A stretch of DNA of 64,000 nucleotides from Laburnicola sp. R22_1 (GCA_014281115.1 JACONQ010000019.1:620001-684000); one strand, 5' to 3'; numbered from the stretch's first letter, positions 1-12,222 are shown. Notes: generated by a model from the letters alone, not told the origin. Program-made: numbers and translations.

Positions 1-1098
1 TGTAACACGGTACTTAGTCTCTCGTCCTAATACTGTCGAAATTGCCACTTGTATGTGAGAAACAGGAAAGAGACGCACGCTTCACACCTTCCTCCAAGTC
101 ATCGAGTGAATTGCCACTCGCAAATCACCTCAGCCCAGCAACCTCGAGATCCCAGAATCGTCCCTCTTACGTCTCCCGTCACCCTTACAGCCGCCAGAGC
201 AACGTTCTTCCTTCGTTCAAACTTCTCTTACCCCCTGATACACAGCTAGCTACAGGACAAAAGTTCGAGTACAGTCGGTCTTGGCATTGCTTATCCTGAC
301 GGACCTGACCTGGGGTAACACATTGGACTCAGACTTTTGTCTTAGTACTACGATAATCGCAGCACATAGCGCGCCGCTCAAAGCCTTCAACCTTCGCGGT
401 CAACCCGTCACAACAGCGCCTCTCCAACGATGTCATGACAGTCAGAGCATGTCAGTAGAATACCACAATCGGACCTCGAAGGGCTGCTCCTTGCTCTAGG
501 CAATATGATTCTTCTCGACTCGTTCTCTAACATATGCAGACCGTTGCATTTAACAAAAGCCAGCAACACTGAGAAGAACGCCTCCTTATGCAAAGCCCGT
601 CCGCGCTGGACACCATTGAAGAAGATAATACAAGACGAGAAACAAACAAAACAAACAAAGGACTTATCCACCACATCACACGCAAACATCGCCGTCCGAC
701 GCACATAAAAAACCAACAACAACGCCGACATGTGCGCCCCAGAAATTAAGCAATCCGTTGTTAGCTGCGCCAAAGCGAATGGATAACAGACCAACCGAAA
801 TCGAGACCAGGGACGCCGAGCACAACCCATGCGACTGCAAAGAGTCGTCGTCAAAACCAGAGCAGCGGACACGGATATCGACGCTGAAACGCCGTATGCG
901 TGTGCACCGCGCATGTGTACAAAATTAAGTCGTATAAACAGTGACGCGCCCAAAGAACAGGCCGTTTTCGGGGTGAGTCATAACATCGGAGACGTCGTAT
1001 CGCGTAAAGGATAAAAGGGTCCTAAAGAACATCATGGAAAAGGTGGTTATGCGAAGCTGGCTCCATCGTGTCCAGCCGTCGGTTGAGGATCACCAGGA
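1..1098. other. intergenic sequence downstream of the RFX gene
   Basis: No gene is recognised here. The open frames are short and resemble no family I know; the longest (minus strand, 408-953) has no domain and probably overlaps the 3' untranslated region of the RFX gene. At 251-272 there is one copy of a short motif (core ggacaaaagt) that recurs at about 15,059 and 23,504 and is treated as a finding. Confidence 0.6.
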
Positions 1099-3557
1099 TT
1101 ATTTCGCTCCAGAAGGAAGCTGAGGCCAATGGCTTGCTTGTTGCATGACGGCAGCGAATTTGGCCTCGATGCCATCGTCCAAGTTGATGCCGCTATCATC
1201 GAGCGCGCCATCATGGGCGAATTCGAGGTCTAGGTCGAAAACCGCCGGCGCCGTAGGCATTTGTCGATTTTGGTCTAGACAACCCTTATTAGCAACGACG
1301 GCAGGAAGAAAAGGGAGTTGGAATGCTCACTGTGTTGATTAGGGTTGCCCGCCCCATGCATAGAAGCACCCCCATTGGTTCCCATGAAGGACGGGCCAGC
1401 ACCGAAGTCTTCACTGCCGAAGCGACTCTGGTTTTGACTACCACTACTACCAGTAACCATGCCAGCGTTCATAGACTCTCCAAGGAGCCCTGGTGAGTGC
1501 GATCCTGGAACAGAAAATTGATGGGAGAGGAACCCTCCAAGAGATGCCAGCCATATAGCCATCTCATCAATGAAGACCTTCGTCAACCACCAGCCCTGGA
1601 AGCTCGGCCCATTCTCGACCGTTATCTCACGCAGTACAGCCGAGCTGATAGCATTCAAGGCGTGTAGGATTGTGCGTGCCGAAAGATCAGGGAAGCGACC
1701 CGGCAGGCCAGTGAGGAACGCCGCGATCCGGTCGATCACCGTCTCCTGTAGGGGATCGATAGGTGGATCCGGGGCCGGAGTTTGGTAAAGAGTGCCATTG
1801 GGCAACCACATCTCTGATTTGAGGGGGAGAAATATGCGACGAATTTCAGTTGTCAAGATGTCGGACACCAGCTCTTGATTACACGAATGCGGCAGCTCGT
1901 TTTCCATGATGCGCCTGATATTGACATAGGCCTGGAAATCTCCCCACATACGGTCCCGATTTTCATCCACCGTCAGCATCACAGCCGCAGCGTGAGCCGT
2001 AGAGTTCACACGCAGCATCTGTCGGAGCAGGTGGGCGAATATTGCCGCGGGCTCTTGCCTAGCCTCAAGGACGTGGAGAGGCAGGTTTGAGAAAGATGCG
2101 CTTATGTGGGAATGAAGCATCTTCCAAACGTTATCCAGGAACTTGAGGACAGGCGCCGGGGCGACTTGAAGGGTGAGCTGGGCGACATTGCGGATCATCT
2201 TCTGGTACATCATCCAATCGCACTCGCGGATCCAGGGGCTAAGCTTGGGCAATGCGAACAGTTTCGCAACAGGCACTGTCAGAGTTCCCTGGAAAGAGGT
2301 GAACAATCGGAAGAACTGCTTCTCCTTGCAGAACCGGACGGCGTCAACAAGAGACGTAATATGGCCCTTGTACAACGCTACGAGGGCCTCGGAAGCATCA
2401 GGATCTGTTCCTTCAGGGAGATAAGGTGAGACATCCGGCATCACAATCTCCAAGGGATCCGCTTCGGCGTTTTCCAGAAGCTCCCGAGTAGGAAATCGCA
2501 TTTCGAACTCATATGCTGTAGTTTGGGCGGAGTGGATGTCGGCATAACAGCGGCCTCTCGATGAGTTCTGGGTGTAGTAACCAATGCCCGTGGTGAAGGA
2601 TTGTTGCTGTTGTTGAGGAGGAGGAGGTGGAAACGCGGCAGTATCAGCGGGCATGCGCGGCTGGGAGGCAGAGGAGTCATGTCGCTTGAGTGGAACTCGC
2701 TCTACTGCACCGCGGGCAAGCCGACGAGATGATTGTGTCTCGTCATCGTCGACCATCTCAAGATCAACGTAGTGATATTTGGATTCCCCCCGAACACCCA
2801 GGCGCCGGGTCTGGATATTAGGGAAGATGACACGCACCAGCTTGCCGAACGAGGCGGGATTCAACGGCACCACACGCTCGTTGGCGCAACGGCTCGCATA
2901 CTTTGAGAAAACACGGTTTCGCGGTACTGATGTCTTCCCCACAGTGCAGGCTTGCTGCAGCCAAAGCATAGCGAAGAGCTGCTTGGACTTCTCCGATCGT
3001 GACGTGCGGTCTGTAGCAAGGACCTCAGCCGCGACTTCCTTTAACTTGCGGCCCTGATTGTTGCGGAGCATTTCCCGGAGCTCTTTGTCGTTCTGGGCAG
3101 TCGGACCTCCACCCTTTTTCTTCTCCTCCTTCACCTCGACTGGCGTGGCCACGAATTGCTGGTGCTCGACGGGGTACTGCTGCTGATGGTGCGGCGGTTG
3201 TGTGCTGGGGAAGGAATGCTGGGCGTTTGGATCTATGTGCTGTAGGGGCAGGCCGTTGGGCGTCTCTCCGATGTAGCTCACCAACTGGTGCACCGGATCG
3301 GGGACATTCTCCTGCTGGCTCACATGTTGAGCTGCCTGGAGCAGGGGGCTCGCAAACGACGAAGAATACTGTTGCTGGCTGAAGCTGGCGAGAGGCGGGG
3401 CGGGGTCCTCCGGGTTGCGCTGGAACTGTGCTTGAAGCTCGTGCTGGTCGAAGGATTGGCGGCTGGTTGTGGATGCGCTGCTGTTGGGGCGCACGCCGAC
3501 GGCGCTCCGGACTGAAACCGAGGCGCTCGACTGCGCGCGGTGGTTGCGGGCGGTCAT
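1099..3557 (-). CDS. RFX-family winged-helix transcription factor (RFX1/Crt1/RfxA-like)
   Basis: Two exons (3557-1331 and 1274-1099; intron 1330-1275 with GTGAGC donor, CTAAT branch site and TAG acceptor) give about 800 residues. Residues about 197-265 form the RFX DNA-binding domain, seen in the stretches LWLQQACTVGKTSVPRNRVF and VIFPNIQTRRLGVRGESKYHY. This winged helix binds X-box DNA. The N-terminal third is rich in Gln, Ser and Pro. The region after the domain, with TAYEFEMRFPTRELL and a long helical C-terminal part, is what fungal RFX proteins carry. In fungi this family acts in the nucleus in DNA-damage/ribonucleotide-reductase control (yeast Crt1), cell-cycle and developmental regulation. 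The last exon is acidic (FDLDLEFAHDGALDDSG), which resembles an activation tail. Without the intron the frame would end in an unrelated hydrophobic tail, so I prefer the spliced form. The gene is divergent from YOP1. Confidence 0.9.
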
Positions 3558-4606
3558 GGGATGGCAGCTGCACTACCGGGTGTGGCTCGGCGTGGCTCCT
3601 ACGTGATTAGAGGTTGTGTTTACAAACAATGCGACTGCAACAGCTATCGATGTCGGACATGCGTCGGCGGGACTGCCACCTCTTGAGCGCTCTGGTGAAG
3701 CTGCGCAATCGTAGCACACTCTGTGCGTTTCCTGGAGAGCTCTGCGGTTGGGGGGAACAATGAGCCCTGGTCGTCGTGTTACTCGAGGCGGCGGCGGGGG
3801 AAAGCAGAAATGCTGTGTTTGATAGGAGGCGATAGCGATGGACTATGAAAGGGGCTTGGTTAGTCTATTCCATCCAAGCGCGAAAAAATGGAGGTGGGTG
3901 AAGCTGTCCAAGGCGTGCAGGCGTGCAGGCGTGCAGGGCAACGGCAATGTTTTGGCTTTTGTTGATGCTTTGTGTTTGGCGAGGAAACGCCGGGAAAGAG
4001 ATTGGCGCTAACCGTCCGCGGCCTTGCCGCTCGTGACCGAGGCTGCAGCTGCAGGGCTATTGTGAATCGTGATGATGATGCAACCAGATCTCGCTCATCT
4101 GCACGCATTACTATACTTGATTATTCTGCAGCAGGCTCTAGATGCTACGGAAAGGAACCGTCTGCGCAAGCGCTGCCGAGTGTTTCTTCTTCGAAGGGAT
4201 GCAACAGGGTGTGACAGGGGCTCCCGACTCGCTGCGCCCAAGGCCGGACAGCATGGCGATTGCGACGTGCATTCACCTCCAGGGCCGCGCTTCACAGCCT
4301 CGCATGCTTGTAGCCTGCGTATCCACGGGCTTTCGTGTTCGCATCGCGGCATGCGTTGGTGTTGGCTCGTGGCTCGTTGGCCTGTGAAAGCCCCGCCGGT
4401 GGGCACCGCGGGTGACGTTCGCGGTCTAGTTTGCTTTAGGCGACGTGATTTATGACGCCCGCCCCCCCTCGCACACTGGAAGCTCTCCCCTCGCTCTCCA
4501 TAAAGACACATTTGCACGCGCTCTGCATCACGCCCCTCAGCCCTCAGCCCTCGACTCCGTTCCTGCGAATACCCGCACTCACATCCAGACTCCCACACCC
4601 GCAAAC
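3558..4606. promoter_or_regulatory. divergent promoter region between the RFX gene and YOP1
   Basis: About 1.05 kb separates the two divergent start codons. Nothing in it looks coding. The last 150 bases before YOP1 are strongly pyrimidine-rich (C and T runs), typical of fungal core promoters. An 8-bp unit (aggcgtgc) is repeated three times at 3911-3934. No specific binding site is claimed. Confidence 0.45.
3911..3934. repeat. 8-bp tandem repeat, 3 copies
   Basis: The unit aggcgtgc occurs three times in a row inside the divergent promoter region. Confidence 0.8.
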
Positions 4607-5556
4607 ATGTCCGTCCAAGAAAAAGCCCAGGCACACCTGTCGCAGCTCGACAAAGAGGTACGTCCCGTCAACGGCGACACACGCGCTTGTGCCGCCGCCG
4701 CAGTCTTTCACTCGCAGTCATTTCACGGCATCGCATCTCGCTGCATCGTCTCACCCCGTCTGCGTTCGCTTTGCTAACCAGCCGTGTGCCATAGCTATCC
4801 AAGTACCCCGCTCTCAACAACTTTGAGAAGCAAACGTCGGTGCCCAAGGTCTACATGATCCTCGGTCTCGCCGGCCTGTACTTCTTCCTCGTCTTCTTCA
4901 ACATTGCCGGTGCTTTCCTTGTAAACATCGCCGGCTTTCTCATCCCAGGTTACTACTCGCTGAACGCCTTGTTCAGCGCCAGCAAGACCGACGATACCCA
5001 GGTGCGTATGGCCTTCTATGGCAGTTGTCGCGTGTGTTGTTAAACCAGACTTGCTAACTTATCCTCAGTGGTTGACGGTACGTCCCCTGCATGATGCCTT
5101 CCATTCTTCTAGTTACCCCGCCCCGCAGTAAAAGTACGATATGCTAACGCGGCAGGAAATAGTACTGGGTTACCTATGCTTTCCTGACGTAAGTACCGAA
5201 TATCACCACCCATCTCCTCTTTGCCACTAACTCTGCCAGTGTCTTCGAAAGCGCGGTCAACGCCGTCTACTGGTTCCGTAGGTCTCCGCATGGCGACTCT
5301 ACACTTCGAAGCTGACAAATGCAGCCTTCTACTACACATTCAAATTCGTCCTCGTTCTCTGGATGGCTCTTCCCCAGACTGGGTAGGTCCTGCACCCCTT
5401 GTTTCATGGCACCAGCTTACAGTCTCCAGCGGTGCCCAGATCATCTTCCGCTCGTTCCTCCAGCCCGTCTTCGCCCGCTACTTCTCCGAGTCCGGATCGA
5501 CCGCTGCCAACCTTCGCGCCCAGGCCGACTCTGCTGGCAAGCCCCATGCCTCCTAG
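4607..5556 (+). CDS. YOP1: Yop1, reticulon-like ER membrane-shaping protein (DP1/REEP5/HVA22 family)
   Basis: Seven exons: 4607-4657, 4795-5001, 5069-5077, 5163-5188, 5240-5277, 5325-5382 and 5430-5556, giving 171 residues, the usual Yop1 length. All introns are GT..AG and all phases agree. The conserved N-terminal stretch LSKYPALNNFEKQTSVPK is followed by hydrophobic hairpins (about residues 36-75), then the TB2/DP1/HVA22 core: LIPGYYSLNAL, WLTYWVTYAFL, FESAVNAVYWFPFYYTFK, WMALPQT and GAQIIFRSFLQPVF. Family role: the hairpins wedge into the outer ER leaflet and stabilise tubule and sheet-edge curvature together with reticulons. Exon 3 is only 9 nt (encodes W-L-T) and is needed to keep the conserved sequence. 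The gene is head-to-head with the RFX gene. Confidence 0.95.
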
Positions 5557-6908
5557 TTGAGCTACCACACTGCAAGATTCTGACAGCCGCAATACCAGGC
5601 CCCGCCAGGTCTCCTGCTGCGCCGGAGACACCCGGGGTGAATAACGCCAAAAGCGCGGCTGTCGCAGCTTGGTTACGAAGTATTGATGATTCACGGATTT
5701 CGCCTTCTGTTGACGGCAAGGGTCAGGATAAAGATATCGCGAAAGGGGAAAGGTTATCCATTGCTATTACGATCTCCCGGTCCTGATATGGATTGGGTAG
5801 CCTTTGGTATTGGTTGTTCAGTAGGACGTTACGTAGATCGTATCAGGTGCTAATGACGTTGCTTACGTATCTTTCATAAGGTTGCCTGCTATGGTGCTTG
5901 CTCGGAACCTACTCGCGTTATGGTGTTCACGGACGGCTCAAATGCCATCCCTATCCATCACTACGCCTGCAGAAATTTTTCAGCTGTCGCCACTCACATT
6001 ATATGACTACTGAATATATTTTGGGGTTAAAATGAAAGCATGGCATAGTAATTGGGTGAATCAAGACGACATGTTACATCAGGACAACGATACAGACACA
6101 ATACACTTTGCTTGGGGGAGCTGCGACGGTGGTCCTGCCATAGGCGGTAACTATACGGCCATGTGCAATATACTCTGTATGCACTCTGTGAACTGATGAT
6201 AGTGTCATCGGGTGGTAAGTGTAAGGTACCTACCTAGGTTCATTCATTCATTCATATCCGTTTATATAGTCAACTCAACCTACCTAGGTTTCCAAAATGA
6301 CCACTTGCAACCACGCGAAGGCCAGACTCCCCTTACACCCGCAGCATGAAACCGCCCGAAGCTGATATTTGCCCACGTACCTTCGTACTTGTAGTACGCT
6401 CAACTATACTTGTCTCGATGTATTGGAATATTCAAGCTAAATAAATACCTAGGTAGCGAACTATAAGTTATAGGAGTAAATGTTTAGATAGTAAGGTTAC
6501 TATCTAGAAATGTCTGGGTAGAAAAACATGTCTCTTCGCTATATCTCCTTAAACAGCTCGAAGACTCCTGGAACCACGTGTAGCGGCACAATCGTAGCAT
6601 AATCTATCTGCAAGCGGCTATTAGGGGGGTTTGAGATATTAATACACAGTTCTAATTCGAAGATAACTTATTTAACACATTTTTTCTTTGGAAATATAGG
6701 CTTTAAGGAATACTATACGCAGTAACGAACTTGCGAAAGGCACTCAACTCTTCTCCTCGAATGTTCAAGTGCCTTCAGCCTTCATACCACCTATCCAGCA
6801 GCGACACAAGGCGATTAGCCTTGTAGCCTAGTACTGTGCTATGCGCGCGAGGCATTTATCCAAATGCCCTTAGAAAGATTCCAATCTGACACGGTACGCG
6901 TAGAAAAA
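5557..6908. other. intergenic sequence between two convergent genes
   Basis: YOP1 and the cysteine-cluster gene converge here, so this holds both 3' ends. No gene is seen. It turns AT-rich from about 6,000 to 6,750. It contains a short (catt)n run at about 6,241-6,255 and repeated copies of cctacctaggtt (near 6,230 and 6,280), a kind of short motif common in ascomycete intergenic DNA. Confidence 0.5.
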
Positions 6909-7906
6909 TCAAGCTTCTGCGAGTCGCAATTCGTAATACGTTGTGCGACCGATACCTTCTCCTGGATGCCCTCTGGGTAACTTGAAAGCGCACGTCTTCC
7001 AATCGCCCAGCCTCCCATCGTTGATCGGAAGGACCCAGTTCTTGTGGTCTTGAATGTCTGACCAGAGAGCGAGAAGCTGCATTTGCATCAGTAACGCATT
7101 CATACTTTGCTATATGGGTTGCTAGAAGCAACAGGGGGGATTGTAGAGCAGTAACGTACCATGGAGGACAGTTCAACTTTCTTCTGCCACGCGACCTCGT
7201 CATTGTCGCCCAATGTCTTGAGGAGCACGGGTGCGGTGTTCAAGTCTCCGTTCGCATTGTACATCTCGTTGCGAAGTCTGCGACGGTGGAGAAGACAGAG
7301 ATCGTTGTTGCCTTTCCGTGTGCAGCGTGTGCAGGATGGTGGTGTCCGCGAGCATGGCAGCCCGGCGAGGACGCATTGTAGGCAGGACGTAATCCATATG
7401 AAGCGAGGCGCTCGACGGTTGAGATCGATACCCGTGGTAGCAAGCTGTGCCGAGATAGGATTCGGTTGTTCGTTGCAGTTAGGCAAGATGGCAGAGCCGT
7501 CGGAAGGTAGACTGGCAGGTTGCCGCTCAAGTAAAGCATCGTCGAGCGGCTCGAGATCGGCCAGAAGCTCCTGCCTCGTACAACTGTTATCATCCTCATC
7601 AAGGCTCGAAGCCACAGTTTCGGCGTAGCTCCCATGGTCGTGATGGCGCGCCGGACACGGGCTGCTCGGGCTGACTGGAGGGCTTCGAGGTGAGTCGAAA
7701 ACAACGTCGCAGGAGAACGCAGTGTCCGTAGGCGAAACTTCCTCACACTGGATGAAGTGCTGCGGCTTGCAAAGTGGTGTGCTAGGTGCTGCGCCGTCGA
7801 CCCTTTCCTTTTCCTCGTCGCCCACGATACTCATTTGCTCTAACCAGTCCTTTACTGAGCCCACGCTCTTCGCGCTCTCTGTGTCGTTGAATTCCCGCAT
7901 TCCCAT
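6909..7906 (-). CDS. hypothetical protein with a Zn2Cys6-like cysteine cluster
   Basis: Two exons (7906-7160 and 7076-6909; intron 7159-7077, GTACGT..GCAG) give about 304 residues. The first 160 residues are low-complexity, Ser/Asp/Glu-rich and probably disordered. Residues 175-204 contain six cysteines spaced C-x2-C-x6-C-x6-C-x2-C-x8-C (175, 178, 185, 192, 195, 204) followed by a basic run (HRRRLR). This resembles the fungal binuclear zinc-cluster motif C-x2-C-x6-C-x5-12-C-x2-C-x6-9-C. Unlike regulators of that family the cluster is C-terminal, lacks the usual Lys/Arg-rich residues between the first cysteines, and has no middle homology region. A 55-residue tail with several tryptophans (LLALWSDIQDHKNWVL) follows. 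I do not recognise the family; DNA binding is possible but unproven. It could equally be a structural zinc protein confined to this lineage. Confidence 0.65.
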
Positions 7907-8463
7907 CTTGCTGCCGAACTTAACTTGCCATCGACGGGAGTGGGTGTGACGCTACAAGCGACAAGCGTGCGGAGGGTTAGATAATATGGCGACGGCGGAT
8001 GATCCTAGGTGAAGGAGAAATAAGGTGAGAGATTAAGGTGAAGGAGACAAGAGCGTTTCGCCGCTTTGGCGTCGTGCGGGGCACATAGTCGACAACTCTA
8101 AGGAACGACGGTGAAGTGCGCATCTCAATGCGACTGATTTTGGTACATCTGGATGGACTTCAGAAGGAAAAGGGAAGTTTGCTATAGGACACTTAGTAGA
8201 GTAGAGTCAATAAGACGGGGAGGTGAGCTGAGCTGAGAACCTATAGGTAATAATGTGATACTGACCAGTTAGAATAAATAGAACCAATTAGAAAAGGTAC
8301 AGACGGGGAAAGGTTTCCCTTGCCTTGACAATCAGAGGAAGCACCGTTATTGTTGATGCATTACATATCCAATCGTAGACCCATTCACTCGACGCTCGCT
8401 CCATGGGTATCAAGAGCTACTAGAGACTATACACTACCCGTCCCTAAACACAAACACAACAGG
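7907..8463. other. intergenic spacer, nothing recognised
   Basis: This is the 5' flank of the cysteine-cluster gene and the 3' flank of the TPR gene, both on the minus strand. It is purine-rich on the plus strand (gaagg, gagg runs at about 8,000-8,250), that is, pyrimidine-rich in the transcribed direction, as expected for a fungal promoter and leader. No coding signal is seen. Confidence 0.5.
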
Positions 8464-11400
8464 TTATAACACAAAGCCACCTAGTGTCACGGTCTTCCAG
8501 CTTCTCGTCGGATGCGTATCTTCAAGCTCCACACACCACCAGAGCACTTCCTTCGTTTTTTCAACCTGCCCGCTCTCTTCGTAAGCTCTTGCCAAAGCAT
8601 ACCACGCTTCGGAATAGTCCCAACCGGTGCCAAGCTTCGTCAGGGTGGATAAAAGGCCGAAAGCGCGATCTCGAGCAGCGAGGCGGTTAAGCTCCGGGGG
8701 TGATAACTGGTTTTCAGCGGAAGGAGTATGGGCGGTAAGGTGTGCCTTTGGTGGATCGGAAGATTTAGATATAGACGGAAGCGAATGTAGCACCCAAGGC
8801 ATGGCTACGGTAGAATCCGTGCTTTGCTCTAGGGGGATGACCTGGCAGTATATGTCAAGCAAGATGTTGGAAAGGCCAACTATCGCCTCCGGGTGATCGG
8901 GAAAATGCAAGATAGCTCGCTCAAAGTCGGCTCGCGCATCATGCTTGAGACCCTGTGCTACTAACAACTCTCCCCGCTATTGGATGATTAGACAATAGAC
9001 CAGCTGCGGTGACAAAGCTACTTACCGTTGCGTAAACGTCACCCCAAAGTTCCTCTACACTCTTACCGCCTCCCCAGCCCCTTTCTGCGAAAGCTTTGCT
9101 AGTCGATGACTCCTGTGCCACCTCTGCTTCAAAAGCCTGTACCAGCTTGTATGCTTCGGTCACGGCATCTTTCGCGTCATCGTGCATATCTGCTCTTGTG
9201 TACAGACCACAAATGAAAAGCCATATTGACGTCAATAAAGATACCTTGTGTCGTCGCTCTTGGATCCTAGAAAAGTGTGGCTCTGGAGGAACGTAGCTTG
9301 CGTTCGGGAAAGGTGCGGGTAACCGTACGTCTTGTTTCGGTCGGTGATTAGTATAGCTGGAAGCGAGGGGTTCTGGAGCATGTGTCATGTTGTGTGCTAT
9401 CGGTCGAAGGGGACGATCATTGTTTTCCATAGATTTCCTATTCGAGCTTGAGACCGAGGAACGCCGAGCCGACGTACTACGCACTGTATTATTCCGAGTA
9501 GGTGTAGTATTGATAGCATTATCATATAGTTGGGGCACTTCGGGCGTCTGTTGTTCATCCAACTCGGACTTTCTACGCAAGCTGTTCGCACTTCTTTTTT
9601 TGAGTTTACTGGGACTACGCTGTACACCAGACCGATCCTCGTGATGCCTGTGATGCAGTAGATGATGAGAATGGTGTTCCTTCGCATTGTCATTGGTATC
9701 CTCGTTAGTGACCTGTATAGAAGGTGCATTGGTCGTTTGTGTGGCCATTGTTGACATGTTAGAGCTGGCGATCGATGAATTGCCGGCTGCATTTTGCTTC
9801 AGTGGACTCTTGTTGGAACCTTTGGATCGAAAGATGCTTCCTCGAATGGTTCCAACTGCACTTTTTGGTGGAGCCATCGAAGCCATCGTCGCGGCTGCTT
9901 TGGGTTGAGCGTGCTCAGCAACTGGGTCGCCAAACAATCTTGCATATAGCGCAAGAAGCTCATCACACCCGTCTACCGCCGCAGCTGAGCCCTCAACAAT
10001 CTCCACTAGCGATAGCTGTGTCATCTTGATTTCAAGGACCGCGCTTTTCTCGAAACGTTCCATCTGATCGACTATGCCGAGACTTCCTGCCTTCCGTCCA
10101 TTAGCTTCGTTCAAGTGTTCGCTCCGATAGGCACCGTCATCGTCTTTGCCGAAGAGGTTTGCAGGGTCCCCGAATTGCTCAAAAGCCGCTTCACAAGCTT
10201 GTTCCGAAGCGGAAAATTGCGACCTGGCAGTCAAAAGAAGGGCTAACAGGTGCCAGAAGGGGATCAATTTTCTTTCCCGCCCAAATTCTACTGCGGATCC
10301 GGGAGTGACCACACCATCGACGCTCATTGAAGACTTGTTCTTGGTAGCAGGAGAAAGAGCCCGTTTCACTATTTTGATGGAGCCTGGTATATCCCTCGTT
10401 TCGGCAAGCACAAGAGCTAATGCATAGGAGGCCTCAAGGTTGTTGGGTTCCTCCAGCTTCGGCGCGAGCGATTTTTGAAGGTAATTAATGGCTTTCGCTT
10501 GTATGCTGGCTCGGGTGTCAGCTTCGTAGGTAAAGCGTGCCCACTGTGCTAGACTAGTGCCTATCGCACAGTATGCGACAGCAAACGACCTTGGCTCTAT
10601 AGACATGTCTGTTGACGGTGCAGAGCCCGCACCCGATGACGAAGGTCTCATGTGTTCGCTTTGTTCTAGCCATTTCTCGATTGTTTGGCCAATTTCCAAA
10701 GCTTTTTCGGATTCTTTGCGCGAGCCGAAGCGGCAAAGGACTCTGATGGCCTCGGCAGACGTGCGGAGAACGACATTGTCATCATCGATACCCATATCTT
10801 GTTCACCAGACTTTTCCGCTCGGTCTTTGCCACGCGTTATGATCTCAACATAAGAATCATATGCTTTAAATGCTAGGTCGAAATCGGCTAGAGAGGCGTG
10901 GACGGTAAAAAGATGGCGGAGTATTTGAGTGGAGTGGAATGTTTTCGTGGCCGCCCTGTAAAGAATCCGTGTGGGTGTCAGCTATGTTCAAAGACTTGGG
11001 CTCGGATGACGTACATCTAACACACATCTACCGACCGCTTCTTTGCCTCCAGCCCCTAGATCTGCGTCGGTCCAGGTGGGCCCGCAGAGGAGCCGCCAGT
11101 TTTCCATGACTGCATCCGTCCATTGCTCCATCTCAGCATTACTATCGCTTGCTTTTGGGAAGTGAGTCTCCTTCAGCAACAGGCTCTCGTAGACGGCCTC
11201 GACCCTCTTGAGCTCAGCACGCTGTTGGAGCCTGGACTGTGGCAGCGGAGGTGGTTTCTCGGTTGCAGACTCCGCATTAGGAGACTCGGATTCGTATGGC
11301 AAACCATGGCGGAGGATAACAGAGAGGCTGTCGTAGTATGCTTTCCACGCCAGACGGCGGTATTTGGCAGCGTCAGGCCCCTCAGTCTCGCCACCCTTGG

Positions 11401-12222
11401 CCACGGTCTCCCAGTACTTGGCCCAGAAGCGATATGCTTGCAGTGCGTCTGCAACATCCGTATAGCCGCCGCTCTCCGACGACTGGTCCGACAGGTGGCA
11501 GAGGCGGACGAGGAGATGCTCGGTCCACATGTTGAACTGTGGGGTTTCGCTCGCCATGGGTCTCGAGGAGAGCCAGGGTAGAATGGATGAGAAGGAAGCA
11601 GTGGCCTCTTCGAGTGCACCGGTCTTTTCTTGCGACGAGCCTCTGAGGAAAGCGGCCTTGACTATGCAGACCCGTGTCCAGGCGCTGGGCGTCGCTTCCT
11701 GCAGCTCGGTCGCAACTGCCGCCAGGTCTTTTGGCAGACGTGCGATGGCCAGCCCCGGCTCGTCGAGCACGTAATGGAGCCATGCCAGGCAGACGGTAGC
11801 CTGGAAGGCATCCTGCACACGGCCCCCCTCTTCGTCTATGGCCGTAAGCAGCGAGGGTGCGATGGTGGACAGGCCGGGCGAGGCCGTCGAGGCAGCCGTC
11901 GGGGGTCTCTGGGTGGTGTGCGCCGCTATCTGCGCTTCAGCGCGTGCCGTGTGGGTAAGGCCTGGAGGCTATCAGTACCATATACTCGCACACACACGCG
12001 GCGAGGGGTGCTGACAGGGTCGGTGCGGCGCATGCTTCTCGATCTTTCGACACAGCTCAGGCACGTCTCTCCAGCGTCCGGCGCAGCGAGCTTCGTCCAA
12101 TTGGGCAATGTAGCGCAGCGCCTTGTCGCTCTCAGCGTGGTTCTGCGGAAGCGTGAGCGAGAATGCGGAGATGACGTCGCCGTAGACGGTCTTGGGAATC
12201 GCAGGGGGAGACGTACACCCAT
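8464..12222 (-). CDS. YPP1: TPR protein of the Ypp1 / filamentation protein Rhf1 family
   Basis: Proposed exons: 12222-12217 (ATGGGT only), 12142-12016, 11961 to about 11015, 10981-9026, 8976-8464; about 1,180 residues. The N-terminus reads KALRYIAQLDEARCAGRW then DVPELCRKIEKHAP, the characteristic Ypp1/Rhf1 opening. Middle parts read RILYRAATKTFHSTQILRHL and ADFDLAFKAYDSY. The C-terminus has TPR-type helices (ADFERAILHFPDHPEAIVGL, WYALARAYEESGQVEKTKEV). A long low-complexity Ser/His/Asn-rich insert lies between. In yeast, Ypp1 (TTC7 relative) helps place the PI4-kinase Stt4 in plasma-membrane patches and acts in endocytic traffic. Uncertain points: the 6-nt first exon, chosen because the 12222 ATG is otherwise out of frame and splicing GTACGT..GCAG fits phase; and the donor of the third intron, because the best-looking GTACGT (11014) leaves an intron of only 33 nt. 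Head-to-head with RIX1. Confidence 0.85.

Noticed and set aside
251..272. tRNA gene suggested by a gttcgagtac B-box-like string
   Set aside because: The string ends in AC rather than the B-box CC, no A box at the right distance, and no cloverleaf could be folded.
408..953. 181-codon open frame on the minus strand beyond the RFX gene
   Set aside because: No domain, Cys/Arg-rich chance composition, and it lies where the RFX 3' untranslated region is expected.
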